DNA of 64,000 nucleotides from assembly GCA_938002965.1 (NCBI GenBank), contig CALKZY010000008.1:124001-188000 (forward strand), read 5' to 3'. Below, piece by piece: positions 27,081 through 35,611 of this stretch. The position numbers were made by a program, and so were the translations under genes. The notes beneath the pieces were generated by a model, which was not told the origin of the DNA, ran no database searches, and saw only the letters and a list, made by a program, of their open reading frames with translations. The stretch's first letter is position 1; each line of letters opens with the position of its first letter. Source of the DNA: an uncultured Acidimicrobiales bacterium. GTDB lineage: Bacteria > Actinomycetota > Acidimicrobiia > Acidimicrobiales > SZUA-35.

Positions 27081-28130
27081 GTGGAGTCCATTGTTGTTAC
27101 CGGTGCCGGTGGCGGAGTGGGTCGACGGGTTGTTGCCAAGCTGTTGGATCAGCCTGAAATCGACCGGGTTGTAGCCCTCGATCGCGTACCGGGACAGTGG
27201 CTTCAAGCCCAGAACGGGCCGGCGATCGTCGACGATCGGCTAGTTCCCAGAACCGTTGATCTACGTGCCGGTGATCTCGTGCCGCTGTTGGAAGGGGCCA
27301 AGTCGGTTATCCACCTGGCCGAGGATCATCGGCGGTTGCGCCGCCGACGACACGACACCTCGATCATGCAACGGCTCTTGGAGGCTGCTGTCGAGGTCGG
27401 TGTGGGTCATTTGGTGGTCCTGTCGTCGGCGCTGGTCTATGGGGCTCACGCGGACAACCCTGTGCCACTAACCGAAACCCATCCCATCCGTCCGATCGAG
27501 TCGCTGATGCAGGCCCGGCTTAAAGCCGAGCTGGAAGACCTGGCCGGCCGCTGGGCCCACGAAAGCAATGCCAAGCTGGCAGTGTTGCGACCGACCACGG
27601 CGTTTTCAGAAGATGGCCCGAGCTGGGTTGGTGCGGCGCTACGGGCAGCGATCAGCGTGCGGGCCGAGCAGGTCGATCCCCCGATGCAGTTTGTCCACCA
27701 CGACGATCTCGCCGGAGCAGCGGTTCTCGCCGCCACCGCCCGCTTGAGCGGGGTCTACAACGTTTCGGCCGACGGCTGGCTAGGTGCCGACGCCTTTCGA
27801 GCTCTACGAGGGGAAATCGAGGTGCGCCTGCCGGAACGATTGGGGGAGGTTCGCCACCACCTGGCTCGGCGGGTGGTCGACGGGGCGCTGCTTGACGGGC
27901 TTGAGCCCTACGTCCGCCACCCCTGGGTAGTAGCCAATGATCGGCTGCGAAGCGAGGGGTGGGAGCCGGCCTACAGCAATGAGGAGAGCTATATGGCTGG
28001 AACGGCTGCGCCGCTTCTGGCCTCGCTTGGTCCGCGAGAACGCCAGGAACTTGTCTTGGGTGCGTTGGGCACCATGGGTGCGGTGACGGCCGGAGGGGCG
28101 CTATGGCTCCGAAATCGGGTTAACCGCTAG
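27081..28130 (+). CDS. NAD(P)-binding extended SDR, atypical
   Basis: Epimerase/dehydratase-type short-chain dehydrogenase. The start is GTG 27081 (VESIVVTG); an earlier GTG at 27045 would overlap the divergent gene. The dinucleotide motif GAGGGVGRR is clear. The Ser of the active site is present (LVVLSSALVYG), but where the Tyr-x-x-x-Lys normally follows, the sequence reads SLMQARLKAELE, without a tyrosine. The protein is therefore an atypical SDR, perhaps binding the cofactor without classic catalysis. The last 30 residues form a hydrophobic helix (VLGALGTMGAVTAGGALWL) suggesting a membrane anchor. Confidence 0.8.
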   Translation: MESIVVTGAGGGVGRRVVAKLLDQPEIDRVVALDRVPGQWLQAQNGPAIVDDRLVPRTVDLRAGDLVPLLEGAKSVIHLAEDHRRLRRRRHDTSIMQRLLEAAVEVGVGHLVVLSSALVYGAHADNPVPLTETHPIRPIESLMQARLKAELEDLAGRWAHESNAKLAVLRPTTAFSEDGPSWVGAALRAAISVRAEQVDPPMQFVHHDDLAGAAVLAATARLSGVYNVSADGWLGADAFRALRGEIEVRLPERLGEVRHHLARRVVDGALLDGLEPYVRHPWVVANDRLRSEGWEPAYSNEESYMAGTAAPLLASLGPRERQELVLGALGTMGAVTAGGALWLRNRVNR

Positions 28131-29336
28131 GTGCGGATCGTCAACACGCAACTCTGACGTCTCGAAGCGACGGTTTGATCGCTCAACTGTCAGCACAACT
28201 GATTGGCCCGGCTCGAGGCGACGCATCAGATGAGTCAGGTGGTCAGTATCGAGAAGTTTCGTTCCGTCGACGGCAACGACCACGTCGCCTCCGGCCAGGT
28301 CGGTGGCGAAGGGGCCTGCTGGGTCGACATCGGCTACGACCGGCCGGCCCGAATCGTCCGGCGAAAGCTCAAGGGCGAAATCCTGGTTCTCATCGAGGGT
28401 GAGCAGAGATTGGGCCAGTCGGATGAAATCGTCGACGGGAAGGGCGGCGACGACCGCCCCGGCGGCGTTGACGACAAATCCGACGAGGTCGCCGGCCGGG
28501 GTAGTAAGCGGGGCTCCTGCCAAATGATCCTCAAACGGGATCGATGTGATGATGGCCGAGTAAATGGTGTGACCAGAGTTGTGCAAGATCGCTTCGTCGA
28601 CACCGATGACGGCACCGTTCTTGGCAGTTGACACTGCAGCGTCGCCCACCACGACGTCCTGTACTTGCTCAGCCTCGAACTGGGGGAGGGCAATGAGTTC
28701 TTCGAGCAGAAGCCCGGGTTCGCCCTCGATTGTTCCGGCCCGCACCGGTGCCGCCAAGACTGCTATGTCAGCGAATTGATCAAACCCGAGGATGTCGATG
28801 TTGAATCGTGTCCGTCGGTCGTCGCCCTCAAGCCACAGGACCTGGTAGTTATCGACAGCACTGGCCGATGTGACCATGACATCACCCATGATCATGACGG
28901 TGGCCACCGGCGAATCGGCATTGTTCGAAGCGAAGAGCGTGCCTTGAGCCACGGTCTTCTGGGCGAACGAGTCCGGCTGCTCAGGTGTCAGGTCGGGGAG
29001 AGTCGCCGACGACTGTGCCCCCGACAACGGTGCATCTGCCTGTGTACCGGAAAGGGCGTCGGTCGATGTGGTGTCGCCGTCGGCTGCTGTGTCGTTCTGG
29101 GCCGAAAAGGTGTCGGATGAAGTAGTCCGACTTGCCACCGCTAGTTGATAGACGGTGGCGGTAGCAACCAGCAACGCCACAACCCCGAACAAACCTTTGG
29201 AGAACAGAGATGCCGTGAACGACGACGCTCCAGCAGCGTCGTAACCCGGACCCTCACCGGGCATCAACGGAAGTGAACCGCTCATCTCGGAGGGATGACG
29301 CCAGGCGCGCTGAGAAGGGTCGGGAAGGCCCCGCAT
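28101..29336 (-). CDS. HtrA-like membrane protein lacking protease triad, with PDZ domain
   Basis: About 411 residues from ATG 29336. Layout: a cytoplasmic N-terminus with the RAWRHPSEM motif, one membrane helix (GLFGVVALLVATATVYQLAV), a Ser/Thr-rich linker, a trypsin-like domain, and a C-terminal PDZ domain (VVADVDPAGPFATDLAGGDVVVAVDG). In the protease fold the catalytic His region reads VMVTSASAVDN instead of TxaHVV, and the GNSGGP serine loop reads EDHLAGAPLTTPAGD. Only the Asp (FDQFADIAVL) is kept. It is thus a probable pseudoprotease, likely a scaffold or sensor outside the cell membrane. Overlaps the convergent SDR by 30 bases. Confidence 0.8.
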   Translation of the reverse strand: MRGLPDPSQRAWRHPSEMSGSLPLMPGEGPGYDAAGASSFTASLFSKGLFGVVALLVATATVYQLAVASRTTSSDTFSAQNDTAADGDTTSTDALSGTQADAPLSGAQSSATLPDLTPEQPDSFAQKTVAQGTLFASNNADSPVATVMIMGDVMVTSASAVDNYQVLWLEGDDRRTRFNIDILGFDQFADIAVLAAPVRAGTIEGEPGLLLEELIALPQFEAEQVQDVVVGDAAVSTAKNGAVIGVDEAILHNSGHTIYSAIITSIPFEDHLAGAPLTTPAGDLVGFVVNAAGAVVAALPVDDFIRLAQSLLTLDENQDFALELSPDDSGRPVVADVDPAGPFATDLAGGDVVVAVDGTKLLDTDHLTHLMRRLEPGQSVVLTVERSNRRFETSELRVDDPHLAVNPISEP

Positions 29337-29563
29337 AGTTGGTTCGGCTTCGTCTTCTGCCGCCACGAAACTACAGAGTAGTGCTAGGTATCCGAGGCGG
29401 TCCGTCGGGCGGCAAAAAAGCCCGCATAAAGCCAACGATGTGATTTGGTTGCCGACGAGGGAACGCTGTGGTGGTGTCTGGCAACGTGGTTGGCTGGAGG
29501 GGTCTCGTAACGGTCTGTGGAGATCACCATTCGCCCGGCCGGCCGAATTGAATCGATACCGCC

Positions 29564-29577
29564 TAAAATTCTCCGGT
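29564..29577 (+). promoter_or_regulatory. putative -10 element of a leaderless moaE transcript
   Basis: TAAAAT at 29564-29569 lies nine bases before GTG 29578. With usual -10 spacing the transcript would begin at or just before the GTG, and no ribosome site is present, so leaderless translation is suggested. Confidence 0.4.
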
Positions 29578-30108
29578 GTGAGCAGTGACAGCGCAACTTC
29601 GGCTTCCCCGAGTCAGACCTCGTCGACGGTGAGTGCGGCTGTACCGCCGCCAGACACCGACACCTGGGTCGCCATCAGCGGCTCAGATCTGCCGGTTCAC
29701 GAAGCTTCGGACTGGGCGACGGTTCCCAGCTGCGGTGCAGTGGTCACATTCAGCGGAACGGCCCGTGATCACTCCACAGGGCGACATGGTGTCACTCGCC
29801 TTGAATACGAGGCGTACGAGGAGGAAGCCGTGCCCCGGCTGCACGCCTTGGCCGACGAGATGCGTAATCGGTGGCCCGATGTGGCGAGGATCGTCATGAT
29901 CCATCGAGTGGGCGAAGTCCCGTTGACCAACGCCGCTGTTGTCGTGGTAGTTTCCGCCCCGCATCGTGATGCCGCGTTCGAGGCGGCCAGGTTCGGGATC
30001 GACACGCTCAAATCCACTGTGCCGGTGTGGAAACGCGAAGACTGGGCCGAGGGCACGAGCTGGGGCCTGGAAGCGCAGCACATCACCAGCGTGGAATCGG
30101 TCGACTAA
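29578..30108 (+). CDS. moaE: molybdopterin synthase catalytic subunit MoaE
   Basis: Large subunit of molybdopterin synthase; inserts sulfur from the MoaD thiocarboxylate into precursor Z. The frame is open from 29440 but family alignment begins near residue 25 of the protein from GTG 29578, preceded by a plausible -10. 176 residues. Landmarks are TFSGTARDHSTGRHGVTRLE, the dimer region MIHRVGEVPLTNAAVVVVVS, and the active-site Lys segment VPVWKREDWAEGTSW. MoaD is not adjacent. Function assumes MoaD and other moa genes elsewhere. Confidence 0.92.
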   Translation: MSSDSATSASPSQTSSTVSAAVPPPDTDTWVAISGSDLPVHEASDWATVPSCGAVVTFSGTARDHSTGRHGVTRLEYEAYEEEAVPRLHALADEMRNRWPDVARIVMIHRVGEVPLTNAAVVVVVSAPHRDAAFEAARFGIDTLKSTVPVWKREDWAEGTSWGLEAQHITSVESVD

Positions 30109-30113
30109 ACCCT

Positions 30114-30725
30114 TTAGAGCTCAGTCAGATCCTCCGCCGCCTGGCGTACCTGCCAGTCCCGATCAGTTAGCGCCTCAACCAGAGCCGTCTCAGCACGTTC
30201 GTCGTCAAACGCCGCCAAGGCCAGCACGGCGCGGCGACGAACCGTTGCCACGTCAGTGGTGCCGCTGAGCACGGCCTCCAACCCGGCGCCGAGCGCACCA
30301 AGGGCGGCGATTGCTGATTCTCGAGCAAGCGGATCAGCGTGGCCGGTGGCCTGACGGGATAAGGCCTCGACCGCCACCGGCAACGACTGTTGGTCGAGGG
30401 GGAGCTCGCCAAGAGCGAAGGCAGACACCTCGCACTGAGAGTCGTCGTTGAGCAGCGATACAAGCTCGCGCCAGAGATCAGGTCCGTGAGTGGAGCGGGC
30501 TGCCAGCTCGACTGCTCGACGGACGACCTGCTCGGCCGGGTCGATCAACGCCGTTCGTAATCGGTCGATGTTGAGGAGGCCCAGTCTCTCAGCCGCTCCG
30601 AGAGCCAGCCGTCGAACCATTGGGTCGTCGTCAATCAATGCCGATTCGACCATGGCGGTCGACGCTTGGCCTGACGTGTCGTCGGTGTGCCCGGCCACTG
30701 CCACCTCTTGGCGTTTTTGCCACAA
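30114..30725 (-). CDS. HEAT-repeat protein
   Basis: Soluble all-helical protein of HEAT/PBS-lyase-like repeats, probably a protein-binding scaffold. The frame is open from 30797, but TATAGT at 30746-30741 resembles its own -10, so the start is more likely TTG 30725 or GTG 30704. Four or five repeats can be seen, each with a DxxxxVRRxAxxAL core (DDDPMVRRLALGAAERLGLL; DPAEQVVRRAVELAARS; TVRRRAVLALAAFDDERAE; DRDWQVRQAAEDL). It converges on moaE with five bases between them. The partner is unknown. Confidence 0.75.
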   Translation of the reverse strand: MWQKRQEVAVAGHTDDTSGQASTAMVESALIDDDPMVRRLALGAAERLGLLNIDRLRTALIDPAEQVVRRAVELAARSTHGPDLWRELVSLLNDDSQCEVSAFALGELPLDQQSLPVAVEALSRQATGHADPLARESAIAALGALGAGLEAVLSGTTDVATVRRRAVLALAAFDDERAETALVEALTDRDWQVRQAAEDLTEL

Positions 30726-30831
30726 GTCTTTGATTGCGCCACTATACTTTCTGGCACACCGCCGCATGTCGTTCGCGCACCGCCGCGCCGTCGACATCCC
30801 ACCGCCGACAAGGGAATGAAGAGGTTCTGAC

Positions 30832-31233
30832 GTGTCTCACATGGTCATCTACCGAGGCTCCGACGGGAAGCCCGGGTATCACCAAACCGACGACATCCAC
30901 GACGCTGTTGCCTTCGTGGAGCGGATGCGAAACGATAGTGGGGTCGAGCACGCCCGCATCTTTCGCCTCGAGGAAGTGGTATTCGAATACAAGCCGTACT
31001 ACCGCGTTGAGCTGGCGGACGGCACCACAATCAACTCAGGCGGCGCACTAAGCGCCGACGAGGCAAACGGGGCATTGCCCATGGACGCCGCGGGAGACAT
31101 TGGGGGCGGTCAGTCGAATAACGGGGCCAACGGCGTTGCTGTTGGCACTGTGGCTGAGGAGGGCTCATCCGCGGTTGCGGTCGTGGACGACGCCTCTGAC
31201 GATGGCCCGAAACGCGGTCTGTTCGGCCGCTAG
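30832..31233 (+). CDS. hypothetical protein
   Basis: I do not recognise a named family. 133 residues from GTG 30832, with a purine-rich GAAGAGG about twelve bases upstream. Residues 1-70 form a small alpha/beta domain (MVIYRGSDGKPGYHQTDDIH; DAVAFVERMRNDSGVEHARI; YKPYYRVEL). The rest is a low-complexity Gly/Ala/Asn linker ending in a basic KRGLFGR tail. No membrane segment. The N-terminal domain has good codon regularity, so it is probably a real small cytoplasmic protein typical of this lineage. Confidence 0.7.
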   Translation: MSHMVIYRGSDGKPGYHQTDDIHDAVAFVERMRNDSGVEHARIFRLEEVVFEYKPYYRVELADGTTINSGGALSADEANGALPMDAAGDIGGGQSNNGANGVAVGTVAEEGSSAVAVVDDASDDGPKRGLFGR

Positions 31234-31313
31234 AGATCTGGTGTCATAGGCTGTCGCAACCGCGCAGGCAATCGACACTCAGCCAAGCAGTCAATCGAAC
31301 GCTGTCGACATAG

Positions 31314-31331
31314 CCGGAGGAGATCCTCCGG
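31314..31331. terminator. palindromic hairpin between convergent genes
   Basis: CCGGAGGA and TCCTCCGG flank a two-base centre. It sits between the 30832-31233 gene and the convergent 31350-31532 gene and may end both transcripts, although there is no T-tract. Confidence 0.4.
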
Positions 31332-31349
31332 TAGTTGTCGCGCCCGAGT

Positions 31350-31532
31350 TCAGGCGATGGCTTGTTCAACCAGGAAAATGAGCAACAAGATGGTGATGGT
31401 TATGAGGCCAGCCAGCACCAGTCCGCCGATAAGCACCATGGCGGCCAGCGAGATGACCGCGGTGCACCGTCGCCACAACGGGATTCGGGCAGAACGGGGC
31501 TTTTGAGGAGCTGAAGGGCTGCTTGCCGTCAT
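31350..31532 (-). CDS. small single-helix membrane protein
   Basis: 60 residues from ATG 31532; the frame stays open to 31598 but that part is His/Gln-rich and unlikely. A basic N-terminal half (QKPRSARIPLWRRC) is followed by one or two tightly spaced hydrophobic helices (VISLAAMVLIGGLVLAGLIT; ITILLLIFLV). Function unknown; such proteins often modulate larger membrane complexes. No clear ribosome site is visible. Confidence 0.5.
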   Translation of the reverse strand: MTASSPSAPQKPRSARIPLWRRCTAVISLAAMVLIGGLVLAGLITITILLLIFLVEQAIA

Positions 31533-31614
31533 AAGGGCACACCTGTCAGTTTGGAAGAAATGATGCTGTCGCAACCGATGATGGTCGCTTAGTGGCACGA
31601 TCGGCGGTCACAGT

Positions 31615-31657
31615 CCACTCAAAAGCATCATTTGTTGCCAATTTGAGTGGGTTTTTT
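31615..31657 (+). terminator. Rho-independent terminator, plus strand
   Basis: Perfect nine-base-pair stem (CCACTCAAA / TTTGAGTGG) followed by GTTTTTT. It acts on plus-strand transcripts, yet the nearest upstream plus gene ends at 31233 and a minus gene lies between, so it ends either a long 3' region antisense to 31350-31532 or an unannotated RNA. Confidence 0.75.
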
Positions 31658-31713
31658 CGGGAGGTTTAGGTCTCCGCTGTAGTTTGGTCGTCATACAGTC
31701 CGATAGGAGAACG

Positions 31714-33051
31714 ATGGATGACGCTTCTCCCAGTGTAAGCGGTGACGACCACCGAGATCACGAAGCTCGCGAACTAGGCGGCCCCGGAGGCAACACGGCG
31801 ATGGAAAACCCGGTCGATGACAACTCGATCGTCGACGCGGAGTCCGACTTGCCAGCATCGCACGATGCTGAGGCCGTCGAACAACCCACTACTCCGCTCT
31901 ACGACGTCGCATCCGAGCGTGTCTTCGACGATCAGTCGGGTGCGGCCGATGTCTACAGCAGTCGTGTTCGTAAGGTGGTCAAGGGCATGGGCATGCTTCT
32001 GGCCCTCGTGGTGGCAGGAGGTATTGCCGTCGGAGCCTTCGTCGATGTTGCCTACATCGGTTTGATGCCCGGGTCAGCTCGCGACACCGAACCATTGCTT
32101 GCCGTTGAAGGAATCGACGAGTTTCCCAGCGACGGCACGTTCTTGTTCACCACCGTTCAGATGCGCCAACGGCCGAACGTTTGGGAGTACCTGTGGCTTC
32201 GGGCCGACCGCGATGTGGAAGTGGTTCCGGAGGAACTCATTCTCAACGGCAGGACGCCGGAAGAGAATCGAAGCCAGAACCTTGAGTTCATGGACCAGTC
32301 GAAAGAAATCGCTGTGGCGGTTGCCCTGGAGCGGCTCGGCTACGACGCTGTGCAATCCGATTCGGTCATCGTGGTCAACACCACCGAGGGCGATCCGGCT
32401 GATGGCCTGTTGATGCCTCAGGATCTCATCGTCGCAATCGACGGGGTTTCGATCCCTAGCACCAACATGCTGCGAGAAGTTCTTGCCGGCTATGAGCCTG
32501 GAGACGAGATCAAGATGGAGGTTCGCCGGGCCGCGGAGGACCAGGCCGAGGTCGTGCCACTGGTCTTAGGTGAGCACCCCGAAATCCCAGGGGGGAGCTT
32601 TATCGGTATTACGCCGGTCGACAATCTCATGTTCAACGAAACGTTCGACTTTGATGTTGAGATCGACAGCGGTTCGGTGGGTGGCCCGTCGGCTGGATTG
32701 GCGTTCACTCTGGCGGTTCTCGATCAGTTGACCGAAGGTGAGTTGACCGGTGGAGCCGATGTGGCGGTAACTGGAACCATCGACGTGATCGGCAACGTCG
32801 GTTCGGTTGGAGGTGTGGTTCAAAAGACCGCCGCCGTCCGCGACATGGGGGCCGACGTCTTCCTGGTGCCTGCCGATCTCGGTGGCGTTTCGTTGGAGGA
32901 CTTGGAGGACCGAGCCGGCGATGATCTCAGAATCATGCCGGTGGCCACCATCGAAGAAGCGTTGGCCGCACTAGAAGAGATCGGTGGCAATGTCGGCGCC
33001 GTCGACGAGTTTGCCGCATCTCTGCAGGGCGACGGCGAGACCGGTCAGTAA
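31714..33051 (+). CDS. membrane-anchored PDZ-Lon (S16) protease, YlbL-like
   Basis: Secreted-side serine protease of the YlbL/Lon-like family. 445 residues from ATG 31714 (AGGAG four bases upstream). The first 85 residues are acidic and cytoplasmic; then a membrane helix (GMLLALVVAGGIAVGAFVDV), a PDZ domain (GLLMPQDLIVAIDGVSIPST), and a C-terminal Lon proteolytic domain. Its Ser-Lys dyad is present: Ser in GGPSAGLAF and Lys in VVQKTAAVRDMG. It is followed after 46 bases by the DivIVA-like gene. In other bacteria relatives take part in envelope quality control or sporulation. Confidence 0.9.
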   Translation: MDDASPSVSGDDHRDHEARELGGPGGNTAMENPVDDNSIVDAESDLPASHDAEAVEQPTTPLYDVASERVFDDQSGAADVYSSRVRKVVKGMGMLLALVVAGGIAVGAFVDVAYIGLMPGSARDTEPLLAVEGIDEFPSDGTFLFTTVQMRQRPNVWEYLWLRADRDVEVVPEELILNGRTPEENRSQNLEFMDQSKEIAVAVALERLGYDAVQSDSVIVVNTTEGDPADGLLMPQDLIVAIDGVSIPSTNMLREVLAGYEPGDEIKMEVRRAAEDQAEVVPLVLGEHPEIPGGSFIGITPVDNLMFNETFDFDVEIDSGSVGGPSAGLAFTLAVLDQLTEGELTGGADVAVTGTIDVIGNVGSVGGVVQKTAAVRDMGADVFLVPADLGGVSLEDLEDRAGDDLRIMPVATIEEALAALEEIGGNVGAVDEFAASLQGDGETGQ

Positions 33052-33097
33052 TCAGGGCATCCAGCATCGGAGACGACAAGAGTCGTACCATTGCTGT

Positions 33098-35470
33098 ATG
33101 GCAACGATGAGTGACGACGAGTTCGCTCCCAAGAAGATTGCTTCCGCCGAATTTCCAACAGCCTTCAGGGGCTATGACCCAGATGCCGTCCGCTCTTTCC
33201 TGAGCCGCCTGGCGACCGCACTGGAAGAGACCGGAAATGATGGTCTGGCCATACTGGCCAGGACCACCACGCAGGATCGCATCGAGGAGCTGGAAGAAGA
33301 AAACGAGACGCTTCGTGGCGAGCTCCGGGAATTGGAGCTGGAATCGGTTCAGCGGACGGTGTCCGACGACGCTGACGACGTCTTGTCTGATCCCGGTGAA
33401 ATCGATGAGCATCGGGCGATCGAACTACTTGGCCAAGAGACGGCCCGAGTGCTTGAATCGGCGAGATCGGCTGCTGCCGACATCATCAAGCGTTCGGAAT
33501 CGGACGCCTCCGAGAAGTTGGACGCCGCTGATCAAGCGCTGAGTGCCGCCCGAAAAGAGGCTCGAGGCTACCTGACTGACAAGCAGGCGGAGGTAGAAGA
33601 ACTCGTAGCCCGTGTGACGTCCGAAGCTGAGGAGTCGGCCCAACAAGTGCGGGACGAAGCCGACGAACATCGGCAAATGGTGCTTGACGAATCGACGAAG
33701 ATTCTGTCCGACGCCGAGGCGTCGGCCGAAGAGTCCGAGCGGGGTGCCCAGGCCAGAGCGGAACAGATCGTGGCCGACGCTGAGGCCATCCGCCAACAGA
33801 TTCTCTCTGAACTGGTGGTCGAGCGGACCAAATCACAGACCGATCTTGAGGAGATGGCGTCCACCCGGGACCGTCTCGCTATGGCACTCAAGGTTGCCCG
33901 ATCGGAAATCGACGAGATGTCTGATCGCCTGGAAGAAATCACAACCAAGTCCGATAACCGCAAAGCCGTAGACCCTGATGCCGCCGACACCGCAGGGCTG
34001 GATGCGAGCGTCGATGACGAAGTGGCTAGGTTGGCGGCTGAACTCGATGGTCGACTTGGCATAGCTCCGGCGGGCTCCGGATCTGAATCCGGGGCCGATG
34101 AAGGCTCGGCCACAACGGTTGAGGCCGAGCAGACGGTTATCGATCTGACAGGTGAGCAAGAAGGCTCGGGTAAAGAAGGCTCCGAAGCTGGTCAAGGTGC
34201 AGATGGCAAGAGCGATTCCGGCGATTCGCCTAACGGACCAACGTCCGGGTCGGGTCCGGCTGGACGCTCAGCGGGCGGTGGACGCAAGACATCGAAACGC
34301 TCAAAAGCCGCCAAAGGGCGAACGCGCAAGCGAGCCGATGGCAATCACAAAGACAGCGAGCCCGCCGGCCAAGTTCAAACGGCGACGGCCACCGCTGTTG
34401 CTGAGCGGCCAGCGGACTCCGCCTCCGACGCGGCCGAAGAGGCAGACAGTCCCGCCGACACCGAGCAACATTCGGACTCCGTGCAAACCGAGGCTGAGAC
34501 TGAGACCGAAGGTGCCGTCGGGGTTGTCTCTGAGCCCCAAACCGAAGAAACGACGGTTGAATCGAGTGAGCTGACAGCCGAGGAATCTGAGGCTGCCGAG
34601 GCTGAAAAGCAGCGGATCGCTACCGGACTGATCGAAGGATTCACCACAATCGAGTTGTCCGAGGCGGACATCAACCTGGCCTCTGAACAGCAACGAGGCG
34701 AACCTGAACAGGAACTGTCCAACATCATCACCACGGTCGAGTCCAGGAGCCGAAGCGCGGTTCGTGGAGCCGATCATGACATCAATCGTGGTGACCTTCG
34801 GATCGAGGGGGCTGACTTTCGAGGGAAGCTGCTGTCCGCCTTCGTGGCACGCGACAAAGCCCTGAAGGGCCTCGACGATGTGCAAAGAGCGATGCGGCGA
34901 GTGGTCAACGACGACCAAAGCGATGTGCTCGACCGAATCCGAGGGGGCAAAGGTCGACTAAAGGTCGATGAACTAGCCCCACTCAACCAGCAGTTGGAAC
35001 GCTATCTCGTTCCCGTCCACCGTGGCCTCCTACCCGTTGGCCTGGCGGGCGCCAGAGTCGGTGGCAAGGTGCCTGATGCCCCGGGTGCCTTGGAGCGGCT
35101 GGAACAAGCGGTAGCTCGGTACATTGTCGATCGTCTTCGCATTCCGGTGATCCAACTCATCGAAGAGGATGACACCGACGATCGAGAAGCCATCCTGGAC
35201 CCGATTCGCTCGGTCTATCGGGACTTCCGTAATGGCAGTCTGATCGACTTGGTCGAAGACTCCATGTACGAAGCCTTCGCTATCGGTGTCTTCGCCGCCA
35301 TCAAGGAAGGCACCCAGATTGCATGGCTGCTCGATCCACGATATGACCCGGATCCGGCCTGTGAAATCAATGCCGGTCGAGACGGTCTAACCAAAGGCGA
35401 GGCTTTCCCAAGCGGGCACGCCCGCCCTCTTGCGGTACCCAGTTGCCGGTGTTTGGTTGTCGCCACCTAA
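33098..35470 (+). CDS. DivIVA-like coiled-coil protein with unusual C-terminal domain
   Basis: 790 residues from ATG 33098. The N-terminus is a DivIVA domain (FPTAFRGYDPDAVRSFLSRL), which in relatives binds curved membrane and organises polar growth. It is followed by long coiled coils (residues about 45-300) and a disordered Glu/Ser/Thr-rich linker (about 315-510). The last 270 residues form another folded domain that ends CEINAGRDGL, FPSGHARPLAVPSCRCLVVA; this CxxN...PSC-RC ending resembles phage Mu F-like/SPP1 gp7-like head-morphogenesis tails. The domain assignment of the C-terminus is tentative. Placement after a protease and before UPF0182 suggests an envelope role. Confidence 0.8.
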   Translation: MATMSDDEFAPKKIASAEFPTAFRGYDPDAVRSFLSRLATALEETGNDGLAILARTTTQDRIEELEEENETLRGELRELELESVQRTVSDDADDVLSDPGEIDEHRAIELLGQETARVLESARSAAADIIKRSESDASEKLDAADQALSAARKEARGYLTDKQAEVEELVARVTSEAEESAQQVRDEADEHRQMVLDESTKILSDAEASAEESERGAQARAEQIVADAEAIRQQILSELVVERTKSQTDLEEMASTRDRLAMALKVARSEIDEMSDRLEEITTKSDNRKAVDPDAADTAGLDASVDDEVARLAAELDGRLGIAPAGSGSESGADEGSATTVEAEQTVIDLTGEQEGSGKEGSEAGQGADGKSDSGDSPNGPTSGSGPAGRSAGGGRKTSKRSKAAKGRTRKRADGNHKDSEPAGQVQTATATAVAERPADSASDAAEEADSPADTEQHSDSVQTEAETETEGAVGVVSEPQTEETTVESSELTAEESEAAEAEKQRIATGLIEGFTTIELSEADINLASEQQRGEPEQELSNIITTVESRSRSAVRGADHDINRGDLRIEGADFRGKLLSAFVARDKALKGLDDVQRAMRRVVNDDQSDVLDRIRGGKGRLKVDELAPLNQQLERYLVPVHRGLLPVGLAGARVGGKVPDAPGALERLEQAVARYIVDRLRIPVIQLIEEDDTDDREAILDPIRSVYRDFRNGSLIDLVEDSMYEAFAIGVFAAIKEGTQIAWLLDPRYDPDPACEINAGRDGLTKGEAFPSGHARPLAVPSCRCLVVAT

Positions 35471-35510
35471 GCTAAGCGTCCTTCAGGCGCTGTTGATCGC
35501 CGTGTCACTA

Positions 35511-35552
35511 GGTGGTCTCACCGTGTAATTTGGTGATCTCACCGTGTAATTT
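35511..35552 (+). repeat. two tandem 21-base units with palindromic core
   Basis: Units 35511-35531 and 35532-35552 differ by one base. Each begins with a palindrome of the form GGTGA-TC-TCACC (first copy GGTGG) followed by CGTGTAATTT; a third partial GGTGACC follows at 35553. The spacing of two helical turns suits an operator 60-100 bases before the UPF0182 start. Confidence 0.85.
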
Positions 35553-35611
35553 GGTGACCTTTTTGGCTTCTGGGGCCGGGCCTTTGAGCCTGGGCACTAC
35601 GATCGTGAGTA

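Noticed and set aside
35511..35552. Interpretation of the tandem repeat as a CRISPR remnant or integron site
   Set aside because: Only two adjacent 21-base units without spacers; the palindromic core favours an operator.
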